DNA from: Pseudomonas sp. KU26590
Lineage (GTDB): Bacteria; Pseudomonadota; Gammaproteobacteria; Pseudomonadales; Pseudomonadaceae
Assembly: GCF_026153515.1 (NCBI RefSeq)
Contig: NZ_CP110644.1
Location: 5,087,501-5,151,500, forward strand
Length of the DNA: 64,000 nt
Reading direction: 5' to 3'
Both the position numbers and the translations under genes were made by a program. Positions within the stretch are counted from its first letter, which is position 1. Every line of letters starts with the position of its first letter. Shown in pieces: positions 54,296-63,160 of this stretch. The notes beneath the pieces are model-generated. The model made no database searches, had not been told where the DNA came from, and was given only the letters and a program-made list of their open reading frames with translations.

Positions 54296-55285
54296 ATGAG
54301 CTTCGTCAGTGTCGAAAACCTGCAGAAGAATTACGGCAGCACGGCGGTCTTCAGCGACATCAATTGCGAAATCCACAAGGGCGAATTCGTCACCCTGCTC
54401 GGCCCGTCCGGTTGCGGCAAGTCCACCCTGCTGCGCTGCATCGCCGGGCTGACGTCGGTGACCAGCGGAAGGATCTTCCTTGATGGCAAAGACCTAGTGC
54501 CGGTGTCGCCGCAGAAACGCGGCATCGGCATGGTGTTCCAGAGCTATGCGCTGTTTCCCAACATGAACGTGGGACAGAACGTCGCGTTCGGCCTGCGCAT
54601 GCAGAAAGTCAGTACCGACGAAATGAAGCAGCGGGTGGCCGAGGTGCTCAAGCTGGTGGAGCTGAACGAGTTCGCCGCGCGCTACCCGCATCAGCTGTCG
54701 GGCGGGCAGTGTCAGCGTGTGGCATTGGCACGTTCGCTGGTGACCCGCCCTCGCCTGCTGCTGCTCGATGAGCCGCTTTCAGCCCTCGATGCGCGAATCC
54801 GCAAACACCTCCGCGAGCAGATTCGCGCCATTCAACAGGAACTGGGCCTGACGACGATTTTCGTGACCCACGATCAGGAAGAAGCGCTGACCATGTCCGA
54901 CCGGATTTTCCTGATGAATCAGGGTCGGATCGTGCAGAGCGGCGACGCCGAAACCCTCTACACCGCGCCGGTCGACGCCTTCGCCGCCGGCTTCATCGGC
55001 AACTACAACCTGCTGGAAGCCGATGCAGCGAGTCGCCTGATGCAGCGCCCGATCAACAGTCGCGTGGCGATTCGCCCGGAAGCCATTCAACTGAGCCTGA
55101 CCGGCTCGCTGGAAGGCGAAGTGCGCAGCCACAGCCTGCTGGGCAACGTGATCCGCTACCGCGTCGAGGCCCGGGGCATAGAACTGGTGGTCGACGTGCT
55201 CAACCGCTCGGCCAGCGACTTGCACCCGAAGGGCCAGCGCGTCACCCTGCACATCGAAGCGTCGGCGTTGTGTGAAGTCGCATGA
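54296..55285 (+). CDS. ABC importer ATP-binding protein
   Basis: The 329-residue ATPase has Walker A GPSGCGKST, Q-loop VFQSYALFPNM, signature LSGGQCQR, Walker B LLLDEPLSALD and switch VTHDQEEAL. A C-terminal TOBE-like extension (VAIRPEAIQLSL onward) is typical of the spermidine/iron/phosphonate importer class. It is the last of five tightly spaced operon genes. Confidence 0.93.
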   Translation: MSFVSVENLQKNYGSTAVFSDINCEIHKGEFVTLLGPSGCGKSTLLRCIAGLTSVTSGRIFLDGKDLVPVSPQKRGIGMVFQSYALFPNMNVGQNVAFGLRMQKVSTDEMKQRVAEVLKLVELNEFAARYPHQLSGGQCQRVALARSLVTRPRLLLLDEPLSALDARIRKHLREQIRAIQQELGLTTIFVTHDQEEALTMSDRIFLMNQGRIVQSGDAETLYTAPVDAFAAGFIGNYNLLEADAASRLMQRPINSRVAIRPEAIQLSLTGSLEGEVRSHSLLGNVIRYRVEARGIELVVDVLNRSASDLHPKGQRVTLHIEASALCEVA

Positions 55286-55301
55286 ATTCAACGCCAACCC
55301 T

Positions 55302-55434
55302 GTAGGAGCGTGGCTTGTCCCGCGATCGGCGGGGAACCCGTCGTGAAACCTGCGACGAAGGTCAGAATGACACACCGCATTGGCCTGGGTTGCTGCCGGT
55401 TCCCGGCAGATCGCGGGACAAGCCACGCTCCTAC
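55302..55434. repeat. REPIN, GTAGGAGCGTGGCTTG class
   Basis: Units at 55302-55326 and 55410-55434 are exact inverses over 25 bases, identical in sequence to the pair at 32.5 kb. They lie between the ATPase gene and the HAD gene. Confidence 0.85.
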
Positions 55435-55473
55435 AGTTGATCTGCGTGTGAATGATTTAAGAGGACAGTTTTA

Positions 55474-56127
55474 ATGGCTTTAGCAATTTTCGATCTGGAC
55501 GAAACCCTGATCCACGGTGACTGTTCAAGCCTGTGGAGCGAGCAGATGGGGCGGCTGGGCTGGGTCGATCCCGAGTGGTTCATGAAGAAGGACCACGAAC
55601 TGATGGAAGCCTACGGCAAGGGCGAACTGGCCATGGAAGATTACATGGCGTTCAGCCTGGACCCGATGGTCGGGCGCACGCCGGAGGAAGTGGATTTTCT
55701 GGTAGGGCCGTGGGTCGAGGATTACATCGAGCCGATCATTTTCAGCGATGCCACTAAAACCATCGCCGAGCACCGCGCGGCCGGGGATCGCATTCTGATC
55801 ATCTCGGCGTCGGGCGTGCATCTGGTCAAACCGATTGCCGAGCGCATCGGCGTTGATGAGGTGCTGGCCATCGATCTGGAAGTCGCCCACGGCGTTTACA
55901 CCGGCAAGACCGCCGGCGTGCTCACCTACCGCGAAGGCAAGATCACCCGCTTGATGGCGTGGCTGGATCAGGAAGGCGAGAACCTTGAGGGTGCGAGTTT
56001 CTATTCGGACTCACGCAATGACCTGCCGCTGCTGCACAAGGTGGACTTCCCCCACGCAGTGCACCCGGACCCGGTGCTGCGGGAAGCAGCGGAAAAAGCC
56101 GGATGGCCGATACACCACTGGAAGTAA
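55474..56127 (+). CDS. HAD-IB family phosphatase
   Basis: The 217-residue enzyme has HAD motif I IFDLDETLIHGD (residues 4-15; nucleophile Asp7, acid/base Asp9), motif II Ser in ILIISASG, and motif III/IV FYSDSRNDLPLL. This is the subclass IB pattern shared with SerB-like phosphatases. AGAGGACAG precedes the ATG. It follows the importer operon across a REPIN, so it may be read with it or separately. The substrate is unknown; a phosphate ester from the imported compound is possible. Confidence 0.9.
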   Translation: MALAIFDLDETLIHGDCSSLWSEQMGRLGWVDPEWFMKKDHELMEAYGKGELAMEDYMAFSLDPMVGRTPEEVDFLVGPWVEDYIEPIIFSDATKTIAEHRAAGDRILIISASGVHLVKPIAERIGVDEVLAIDLEVAHGVYTGKTAGVLTYREGKITRLMAWLDQEGENLEGASFYSDSRNDLPLLHKVDFPHAVHPDPVLREAAEKAGWPIHHWK

Positions 56128-56140
56128 TCCAGCCGCTCGT

Positions 56141-56164
56141 TGCAGGAGCGCGCTTGCCCGCGAT
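56141..56164. repeat. REP element
   Basis: TGCAGGAGCGCGCTTGCCCG and four further bases form a single REP. A REP-like unit GCGAGCAAGGTGGAGCGCCA at about 56211 matches one near 37.73 kb. Confidence 0.65.
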
Positions 56165-56274
56165 GAGGCCGGTGCATCCGCTAGATTTTCGGCGGCTGTC
56201 ACGGGTCTTCGCGAGCAAGGTGGAGCGCCACCCTGGTCGCTCTCACAGGTTAAGCCCTCCGGATCAGCAGGCTG

Positions 56275-57237
56275 TCACACCAGGCTTTCGTCGATCACCA
56301 GCACGACCTTGCCCGACACCTGATTGGTCGCCAGCTCCGCGTAGGCAGCTTCCGCTTCGCTAATCGGAAAGCTGCGCGCCAGTTGTGGCTTGAGGCGGCC
56401 TTCGGTGAACAGCGGCATGACGTGCTGCCCCAGATCGCTGAGCAGGTCGGCCTTGAACTGGTCGTCGCGGCTGCGCAGGGTCGAGCCGAGGATATGGATG
56501 CGCTTGCCCAGCACCTTTGCGAAATCCAGCTCGGACTTGCTTCCGCCCATCAGGCCTATCAGGACCAGACGACCGTCGACGCCTAGCACCTTGAGATTCA
56601 GCGCGGCATAGTTGGCGCCCACCGGATCAAGAATGACGTGGAACGGCGCGAAGTCGTTCAGCGCATCAAGGTTCTCGTTGCGCAGTACGCCGCCCTGGGC
56701 GCCCAGCGCTTCGCAATACGCCAGCCGTTCGGCGGAACCCACAGTGACCCAGACCGGGTTGCCGAAGGCCTTGCACAGCTGAATGGCAGCTGAACCAACG
56801 CCACTTGCCCCGGCGTGCAGCAACACTTTTTCGCCGGGCTTGAGGCCGGCCAGCTGGAACAGATTCAGCCAGGCGGTGGCGTAGACCTCAGGAATCCCCG
56901 CGGCTTCGTGCAGCGAAATGCCCTCGGGCACCGGCAGCACATGCCGGGCGTCGACCACGACTTCCTCGGCCATCGCCCCGCCTGCAACCAGCGCGCACAC
57001 GCGGTCGCCGACTTCCCAGGCGGTGCCCGCGCCGACCTCGGCAATCACCCCTGAACATTCCATCCCGAGGATTTCCGTCACACCTGGCGGTGGTGGGTAA
57101 TGCCCCGAGCGTTGCAGCAAATCAGCACGATTGAGTCCCGCCGCTGCGACCTTGATGCGGACTTGTCCTACATCCAGAGTCGGCGATGGCGCTTCAACCC
57201 ATTCCACACGACCTTCAACGCCTTGCAATGCTTTCAC
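56275..57237 (-). CDS. NAD(P)H:quinone oxidoreductase (zinc-free MDR family)
   Basis: The 320-residue protein is a medium-chain dehydrogenase/reductase of the quinone oxidoreductase (PIG3-like) branch: AAAGLNRADLLQRSGHYPPP, GMECSGVIAEVG and cofactor loop HAGASGVGSAAIQL near residue 141. The cysteine ligands of zinc-containing family members are absent. It starts at GTG 57237 with GGAGG four bases upstream, and it is divergent from prc. It probably reduces quinones or related electrophiles with NADPH. Confidence 0.92.
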   Translation of the reverse strand: MKALQGVEGRVEWVEAPSPTLDVGQVRIKVAAAGLNRADLLQRSGHYPPPPGVTEILGMECSGVIAEVGAGTAWEVGDRVCALVAGGAMAEEVVVDARHVLPVPEGISLHEAAGIPEVYATAWLNLFQLAGLKPGEKVLLHAGASGVGSAAIQLCKAFGNPVWVTVGSAERLAYCEALGAQGGVLRNENLDALNDFAPFHVILDPVGANYAALNLKVLGVDGRLVLIGLMGGSKSELDFAKVLGKRIHILGSTLRSRDDQFKADLLSDLGQHVMPLFTEGRLKPQLARSFPISEAEAAYAELATNQVSGKVVLVIDESLV

Positions 57238-57382
57238 AGTGCCTCCATAGTGAGTCTTGACTGAGCCCGATGTGCCTCACGGCCATTGGGCTTTTTGCAT
57301 TATGCGACCGTGTTCTGACCGAACCGGCGACCTCCAAAGACGGCCTAATATGCGTTATCAATTGTCCCCGCGTCGAATCAGC

Positions 57383-59464
57383 ATGAAGCATTTTTTACCC
57401 AGCACCACCCTTGCATTACTCATTGGCCTGACTGTCCTGCCAATGTCGGCCAGTTCGTTCGCCGCCAACAGCTGGGATAATCTTCAACCTGATCGCGATG
57501 AAGTCATCGCCAGTCTGAATGTTGTGGAGCTGCTCAAGCGCCACCACTACAGCAAGCCGCCGCTGGACGACAAGCGCTCGGAAATCATCTATCAGAGCTA
57601 CCTGAAACTCCTTGATCCTGCGCGCAGCTACTTCCTCGCCAGTGACATCGCCGAGTTCGACAAGTGGCGCTTCCAGTTCGACGACTTCCTCAAGAGCGGC
57701 GACCTGGCTCCGGGCTTTACCATCTACAAGCGTTATCTGGACCGCATCAAGTCGCGTCTGGATTTCGCCTTGGCGCAGCTGAGCAAGGGCGTCGACAAAA
57801 TCGACCTCAACACTCAGGAAACCTTGCTGGTTGATCGCAAGGACGCACCTTGGGCCAAAAACGAAGCCGAACTCGACGACCTCTGGCGCAAGCGCGTCAA
57901 GGACGAAGTTCTGCGCTTGAAGATCGCCGGCAAAGACCCGGCGAAGATTCAGGAAACCCTGACCAAGCGCTACAAGAACCAACTTGCCCGTCTGGGCCAG
58001 ACTCGCAGCGAGGACGTGTTCCAGGCGTACCTGAATACCTTCGCGATGTCCTACGATCCGCACACCAACTACCTGTCGCCTGACAGCGCGGAAAACTTCG
58101 ACATCAACATGAGCCTTTCCCTGGAAGGGATCGGCGCTGTCCTGCAAAGCGACAACGATAACGTCAAGATCGTCCGCCTGGTTCCGGCTGGCCCTGCCGC
58201 CAAGACCAAGCAAGTGGCAACCGCCGACAAGATCATCGGCGTCGCCCAGGGCGACAAAGAGATGGTCGACGTGATCGGCTGGCGTCTGGACGAAGTGGTC
58301 AAACTGATTCGCGGTCCGAAGGGCTCGGTAGTGCGTCTGGAAATCGTCCCGGCCAGCAATGCGCCGAGCGACCAGACCACCAAGATCGTGTCGATCACCC
58401 GCGAAGCCGTGAAGCTCGAAGAGCAAGCGGCGAAGAAGTCGATCCTGCACCTGAATCAGGACGGCAAGGATTACAAACTGGGCGTCATCGAGATCCCTGC
58501 TTTCTACCTGGACTTCAAGGCCTACCGCGCCGGCGATCCCGAGTACAAGAGCACGACCCGCGACGTCAAGAAGCTGCTGACCGAATTGCAGTCGGAGAAA
58601 GTCGACGGCGTGGTCATCGACCTGCGTAACAACGGCGGTGGTTCGTTGCAGGAAGCCACCGAGCTGACCAGTCTGTTCATCGACAAAGGCCCGACCGTTC
58701 TGGTACGTAACGCCGACGGCAAGGTCGATGTCCTGGAAGACGAGAACAGCGGCGCGTTCTACAAAGGCCCGATGGCGTTGCTGGTCAACCGCCTCTCGGC
58801 CTCGGCTTCGGAGATTTTCGCCGGCGCCATGCAGGATTATCACCGCGCGCTGATCATCGGCGGCCAGACCTTCGGTAAAGGCACCGTGCAAACCATTCAG
58901 CCGCTGAACCATGGCGAACTGAAACTGACGCTGGCGAAGTTCTACCGGGTTTCCGGCCAGAGCACCCAGCACCAGGGCGTGCTGCCGGACATCGCCTACC
59001 CGTCGATCATCGACACCAAGGAAATCGGCGAAAGCGCGCTGCCTGAAGCGATGACTTACGACACCATCAAGCCGGCGATCAAGCCTGCGGTGGATCCGTT
59101 CAAACCGTTCCTCGCCCAGCTGCAATCACGTCACGACGTGCGTTCGGCCAAAGACGCCGAGTTTGTCTTCATCGAAGAAAAACTCGCGCTGGCGAAGAAG
59201 CTGATGAGCGAAAAAACCGTCAGCCTCAACGAAGCCGAGCGCCGCAAGCAACACGCCGACATCGAGAGCAAGCAGCTGGCGATGGAGAACGTGCGTCGCA
59301 AGGCCAAAGGCGAAGAGCCGCTGAAAGAGCTGAAGAAAGAAGACGAAGACGCGTTGCCTTCAGAAGACGACAAGACCAAACCCGAGGACGACGCCTACCT
59401 GGCTGAAACCGGGCGCATCCTGCTCGACTACCTGGGCTTGAGCGGTACGGTGGCGAAGAAGTAA
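57383..59464 (+). CDS. prc: Carboxy-terminal (tail-specific) protease Prc
   Basis: The 693-residue periplasmic protease has a signal peptide (to SSFAA), an N-terminal helical domain, a PDZ domain (~220-310, around SLSLEGIGAVLQ) and the S41 catalytic core with Ser in NRLSASASEIFAGAM and Lys in GGQTFGKGTVQ. In P. aeruginosa the homologue (AlgO) affects AlgU activation by cleaving RseA/MucA-type anti-sigma factors. The ATG at 57383 puts the signal peptide at the N-terminus; an ATG at 57350 would add 11 residues. Confidence 0.94.
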   Translation: MKHFLPSTTLALLIGLTVLPMSASSFAANSWDNLQPDRDEVIASLNVVELLKRHHYSKPPLDDKRSEIIYQSYLKLLDPARSYFLASDIAEFDKWRFQFDDFLKSGDLAPGFTIYKRYLDRIKSRLDFALAQLSKGVDKIDLNTQETLLVDRKDAPWAKNEAELDDLWRKRVKDEVLRLKIAGKDPAKIQETLTKRYKNQLARLGQTRSEDVFQAYLNTFAMSYDPHTNYLSPDSAENFDINMSLSLEGIGAVLQSDNDNVKIVRLVPAGPAAKTKQVATADKIIGVAQGDKEMVDVIGWRLDEVVKLIRGPKGSVVRLEIVPASNAPSDQTTKIVSITREAVKLEEQAAKKSILHLNQDGKDYKLGVIEIPAFYLDFKAYRAGDPEYKSTTRDVKKLLTELQSEKVDGVVIDLRNNGGGSLQEATELTSLFIDKGPTVLVRNADGKVDVLEDENSGAFYKGPMALLVNRLSASASEIFAGAMQDYHRALIIGGQTFGKGTVQTIQPLNHGELKLTLAKFYRVSGQSTQHQGVLPDIAYPSIIDTKEIGESALPEAMTYDTIKPAIKPAVDPFKPFLAQLQSRHDVRSAKDAEFVFIEEKLALAKKLMSEKTVSLNEAERRKQHADIESKQLAMENVRRKAKGEEPLKELKKEDEDALPSEDDKTKPEDDAYLAETGRILLDYLGLSGTVAKK

Positions 59465-59584
59465 AACAGCATGAAACGTGACGAAATGGTGGCAAATCGT
59501 CATCAAACAGTCATGAATCTGTCGTGAAATAGCGGGGCTCGGCGCCACAGGCGTCCAGCCCCTTTTTCTTGCCCCGAGATTGCC

Positions 59585-61375
59585 ATGACCGTGACTGAAC
59601 AGCTGAGCGCTCTGAGTTCGATCCTGACTCACGGCGACTTGCACAGCCTGTTCCAACCGATTGTGTCGCTGTCAGATCGGCGCATTCTCGGCTACGAAGC
59701 CCTGACGCGCGGCCCTTCCAACAGCGCGCTGCATTCCCCTCTCAGCCTGTTCGCCGTGGCCCGCCAGGCCGGGCGCCTGAGCGAACTGGAACTCGCTTGT
59801 CGCGAGTCGGCCTGCCGTCGCTTCAGCCAACAAAAGCTGGAGGGCAAGCTGTTCCTCAATATCTCGCCCGAATCCTTGCTTGAAGCCTCGCACCCGCCGG
59901 GGCGTACCTTGCAGCTGTTGCAGCGCTACGGTATCCCCCCGAGCCGCGTGGTCATCGAGCTGACCGAGCAAACACCGACCGACGACTTCGGCCTGCTGTA
60001 CAACGCGCTCTATCACTACCGCGACATGGGTTTTTCCATCGCCCTCGATGACTTGGGCGCAGGGTATTCAAGCCTGCGGCTGTGGTCCGAATTGCGTCCG
60101 GATTACGTAAAGATTGATCGGCATTTCATCGACGGCATTCATCAGGACGCGGTCAAGCGCGAGTTCGTCGGCTCGATGTTGCAGATGGCCAAGGCGTCGC
60201 GAGCGCTGGTGATCGCTGAAGGCATCGAGCTGCAGGAAGAGCTGGCCGTCTTGATCGATATGGGGGTCGAGCTGGTTCAAGGCTATTTGCTGTGCCGACC
60301 ACAAGAGTTTCCGCCCCGGGACGCCCATGCGCTGCTGCCGAAAATCGACCCTGCCGCCGCGACCCTGGTCGAAGAAACCAGTGACCTCAGCGCCCTGCTC
60401 AACGAGCAGCCGGCAGTGGTGCAGACCACGCCCACGGCAACGGTGCTGGAAGCGTTTCGCAAGCAGGCCAACCTCAACTCGCTGGCGGTGCTGGATGAGC
60501 AGCATCAGCCGATCGGCATCGTCCACCGCCACTCGCTGTCGGATGTGCTGCTGAAGCCCTTCGCCACCGAACTCTATGCGCGAAAGCCCATCAGTCGTCT
60601 GATGAGCGATGACTTTCTTGCCGTCGAGCTGAGTCAATCCCTGCAGCAAGTCAGCCGCCTGATTACCAGTCGCGCGCGGCAACGCATCGAAGAAGATTTC
60701 ATCATCATGCAGAACGGCGCCTACCTGGGGTTGGGCCGGGTCATCGATGTACTGAAGTTGATTACCGAGGTGAAGATTCAACAGGCGCGCTATGCCAACC
60801 CTCTGACGCTGCTGCCGGGCAACGTACCGATTCAGCAATGCCTGACCCGGCTGTTGCAGCAGGGCCGTGAATCAATGATCTGCTACGTGGACATCGACAG
60901 CTTCAAGCCCTTCAACGACATCTATGGCTACGGGCGCGGCGACGAGGTTCTACTGTGTCTGGCGCAATGCCTGAACGACCGGATCGATCAGAGTCGCGAC
61001 TTTGTCGGGCACATCGGTGGCGATGATTTCTTGATGGTGCTGGGCTCGGACGACTGGCGCAAACGCTTGAACATGCTGCTCGAGGACTTCCAGAACCAGT
61101 GCCGACGCTTCTACCGCGCCGAGCATCTGGAGGCCGGCTGCTTCGTGGCGCTCAACCGACAAGGCCACCGCCAGGAATTCCCGCTGCTGTCGCTGTCCAT
61201 CGGCGTCGTGCACTTGCATCCGGAAGTCTGCACGACCCTCGACGCCAGCCAGCTTGCCGAACTGGCGTCCCAGGCCAAACACCACGCCAAAGAAGTGATG
61301 GGTGCGAGTTTGTATGTGATCAATACGCTGGAGGCGGAGGTTATGGCGACGTTGAATCAGGCGGTGTTGGGGTGA
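59585..61375 (+). CDS. EAL-CBS-GGDEF cyclic-di-GMP protein
   Basis: The 596-residue cytoplasmic protein has an N-terminal EAL domain with all catalytic positions (YEALTRG, NISPESL, ELTEQ, DDLGAGYSSL, KIDRHFI, EGIE, QGYL), a central pair of CBS-like segments (~275-400) and a C-terminal GGDEF domain. The latter reads GGDDF, with Asp for Glu, so cyclase activity may be weak or lost. The expected net activity is c-di-GMP hydrolysis, perhaps tuned by nucleotide binding at the CBS pair. It follows prc, as in P. aeruginosa. Confidence 0.92.
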   Translation: MTVTEQLSALSSILTHGDLHSLFQPIVSLSDRRILGYEALTRGPSNSALHSPLSLFAVARQAGRLSELELACRESACRRFSQQKLEGKLFLNISPESLLEASHPPGRTLQLLQRYGIPPSRVVIELTEQTPTDDFGLLYNALYHYRDMGFSIALDDLGAGYSSLRLWSELRPDYVKIDRHFIDGIHQDAVKREFVGSMLQMAKASRALVIAEGIELQEELAVLIDMGVELVQGYLLCRPQEFPPRDAHALLPKIDPAAATLVEETSDLSALLNEQPAVVQTTPTATVLEAFRKQANLNSLAVLDEQHQPIGIVHRHSLSDVLLKPFATELYARKPISRLMSDDFLAVELSQSLQQVSRLITSRARQRIEEDFIIMQNGAYLGLGRVIDVLKLITEVKIQQARYANPLTLLPGNVPIQQCLTRLLQQGRESMICYVDIDSFKPFNDIYGYGRGDEVLLCLAQCLNDRIDQSRDFVGHIGGDDFLMVLGSDDWRKRLNMLLEDFQNQCRRFYRAEHLEAGCFVALNRQGHRQEFPLLSLSIGVVHLHPEVCTTLDASQLAELASQAKHHAKEVMGASLYVINTLEAEVMATLNQAVLG

Positions 61376-61385
61376 ACCGACGGGG

Positions 61386-61609
61386 TTCGCCAGCAAGCCG
61401 GCTCCTACGGATTTGCGTCTGACGCAAATTGTGTGTCTGGCGCATGGTCAACTGTAGGAGCCGGCTTGCTGGCGAACACGCCATATCAGGCACATTGAGT
61501 GGTGCGGTTGAATCCGGTTCGCCATCAAGCCGGCTGCTACGGATTCATACCTGGCTCAGGTTGCGTGCCCAAACGGATGTCTCCCTGTAGGAGCCGGCTT
61601 GCTGGCTAA
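61386..61609. repeat. Four alternating REP elements upstream of the RAYT gene
   Basis: Units at 61386-61408 and 61518-61540 are inverse to those at 61454-61476 and 61587-61609, forming two REPINs of the GTAGGAGCCGGCTTGCTGGC class. The third and fourth units carry small substitutions. The rest of the 409-base gap shows nothing else. Confidence 0.85.
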
Positions 61610-61784
61610 CGGGATGCGGCTGTCACAGATACATCAACTGACACAACGCGCGCGCCCACCAAAACCAGCCACCCGGCAGAGGTCCCTCACGCTCACGTCA
61701 TGTTTTGAACCATAACCCGAACGCACAGGAGACCGCCCCGCACTAGCCTTCCGGCACTTTCGCCAGACAGCAGGGCTACATCCC

Positions 61785-62240
61785 GTGACGAAGTATCACG
61801 CAGGTCGGTTGCGGACCGGACGCCATTCCCAGTCGGGGCAGATCTACCTCATCACGGCGGTGACCCACCACCGGCAGTGCTTCTTCGGAAACTGGCGAAC
61901 GGGCCGACTGCTCGTGCAGCAGTTTCGCGATGCACAGGCGCAAGGCCTTGTGAACTCGCTGGCGTGGGTCGTGATGCCGGATCACTTTCACTGGCTGGTG
62001 GAGCTGGGCGACTGTGAGTTGGAAAACCTGATGTTGGTGGTGAAATCGCACACCGCTCGCAACGTGAACAAATCCCTCGGCCGGTCGGGTCGATTCTGGC
62101 AGCGGGGCTTTCACGATCGGGCGATCCGATACGAAGAAGACCTGCAGAGCGTCGCGCGCTACATCATTGCAAACCCCATCCGCGCGGGGCTGGTGAGGCG
62201 AGTGCAGGATTATCCGCTGTGGGATGCCATATGGGTTTGA
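61785..62240 (+). CDS. REP-associated tyrosine transposase (RAYT)
   Basis: The 151-residue protein belongs to the Y1 HUH transposase group found beside REP sequences. The HUH motif is MPDHFHWLVE (HFH, near residue 66) and the catalytic Tyr candidate is in VARYIIANPIRAGLV near residue 125, both intact. It starts at GTG. REPINs of one class lie on both sides, the expected arrangement for the RAYT that mobilises them. The domestic single-copy nature of most RAYTs suggests this one maintains the GTAGGAGCC-type REPs across the genome. Confidence 0.93.
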   Translation: MTKYHAGRLRTGRHSQSGQIYLITAVTHHRQCFFGNWRTGRLLVQQFRDAQAQGLVNSLAWVVMPDHFHWLVELGDCELENLMLVVKSHTARNVNKSLGRSGRFWQRGFHDRAIRYEEDLQSVARYIIANPIRAGLVRRVQDYPLWDAIWV

Positions 62241-62317
62241 CGTGCTGATTTTGATTGCGTGCTGGCTCCAAGCTTGCGAGGGCCGGGCCATTACTGATGA
62301 CAGCTGGCGCTACCTCG

Positions 62318-62413
62318 ATCCGTAGGAGCCGGCTTGCTGGCGAATGCGTTGGGTCAGGCACATCCATATTGGCTGGCAGATTGCGGTTCGCCAGCAAGCC
62401 GGCTCCTACAAAT
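62318..62413. repeat. REPIN downstream of RAYT, copy 1
   Basis: REPs at 62322-62344 and 62387-62409 enclose a 42-base loop. The 96-base block including short flanks is identical to 62600-62695. Confidence 0.9.
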
Positions 62414-62599
62414 CCGCGTTCGACTATGGATTCGTGGCGTCGGCGCGTGCGTGTGTGAATCCACGTTCGGTTTTGGATCGCGGCGTCGGTGTGCGCGAAT
62501 GTTGAATCCAGGACAGCGTCGCATGCACGGCCGGCGTGGGATATTCGACGGCGGCTTATGGGTGTCGCGTCGTTACCGTTGAAAGCTGGCGCGAACTCA

Positions 62600-62695
62600 A
62601 TCCGTAGGAGCCGGCTTGCTGGCGAATGCGTTGGGTCAGGCACATCCATATTGGCTGGCAGATTGCGGTTCGCCAGCAAGCCGGCTCCTACAAAT
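62600..62695. repeat. REPIN downstream of RAYT, copy 2
   Basis: REPs at 62604-62626 and 62669-62691 form a block that is an exact duplicate of copy 1, 282 bases away, loop included. The sequence between the two copies is unrelated and holds no supported gene. Confidence 0.9.
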
Positions 62696-62785
62696 TCGTG
62701 TTAGCCATTGGACTCGCGGTGGACTCGCCATGGCATTCAGATAGCGCCTGCATCCAGGTCGGATTGGATCTGACAAGATCCAGGA

Positions 62786-63160
62786 CTACTCAGGTTTGCT
62801 CGGCTGCGCATACTCGAACTCAAACACCCGGGCGACTTCCGAGGCGTGCCAGGAGGCGGCGGCAATGCCGTCAGAAGGGCCGGAGAAACGGCCGAGGTGT
62901 TCGACGCACTCAAAGAATCCGGTGCGTGGCAGGCGACTGGCGCCTTGGCTGATCACCAACGCGCTGCGCAATGGCTGCTCGGCGCGGGCGTCGAGTGCGG
63001 CGAGGTGTTCAAGGGCCGCGGTCAGGGTTTGCATGGCGGGGGTGGGTAACTGCAACCGCTCCAGCAGCGCGCGATACGTCACCAGATGACGCTGGCGGCG
63101 GGCCAGGTCCAGTTCGGCGAGCAGCCCGTCCCAGTGCTGGCGACTGATGCGCACGCTCAT
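62786..63160 (-). CDS. Hypothetical protein downstream of an XRE regulator
   Basis: The 124-residue product starts SVRISRQHWDGLLAELDLAR and has a central helical region and a C-terminal FFECVEHLGRF. No signal peptide or known catalytic motif is visible and I do not recognise the family. Its ATG overlaps the end of the XRE gene (ATGA), so the two are translated together. The pairing of a small HTH protein and an unknown partner is compatible with, but does not prove, a toxin-antitoxin-like unit. Confidence 0.75.
   Translation of the reverse strand: MSVRISRQHWDGLLAELDLARRQRHLVTYRALLERLQLPTPAMQTLTAALEHLAALDARAEQPLRSALVISQGASRLPRTGFFECVEHLGRFSGPSDGIAAASWHASEVARVFEFEYAQPSKPE

Noticed and set aside
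61386..62695. Regularly alternating repeats as a CRISPR array
   Set aside because: The units alternate in orientation, spacing is irregular, loops are partly identical and no cas genes are present; they are REPINs beside a RAYT.
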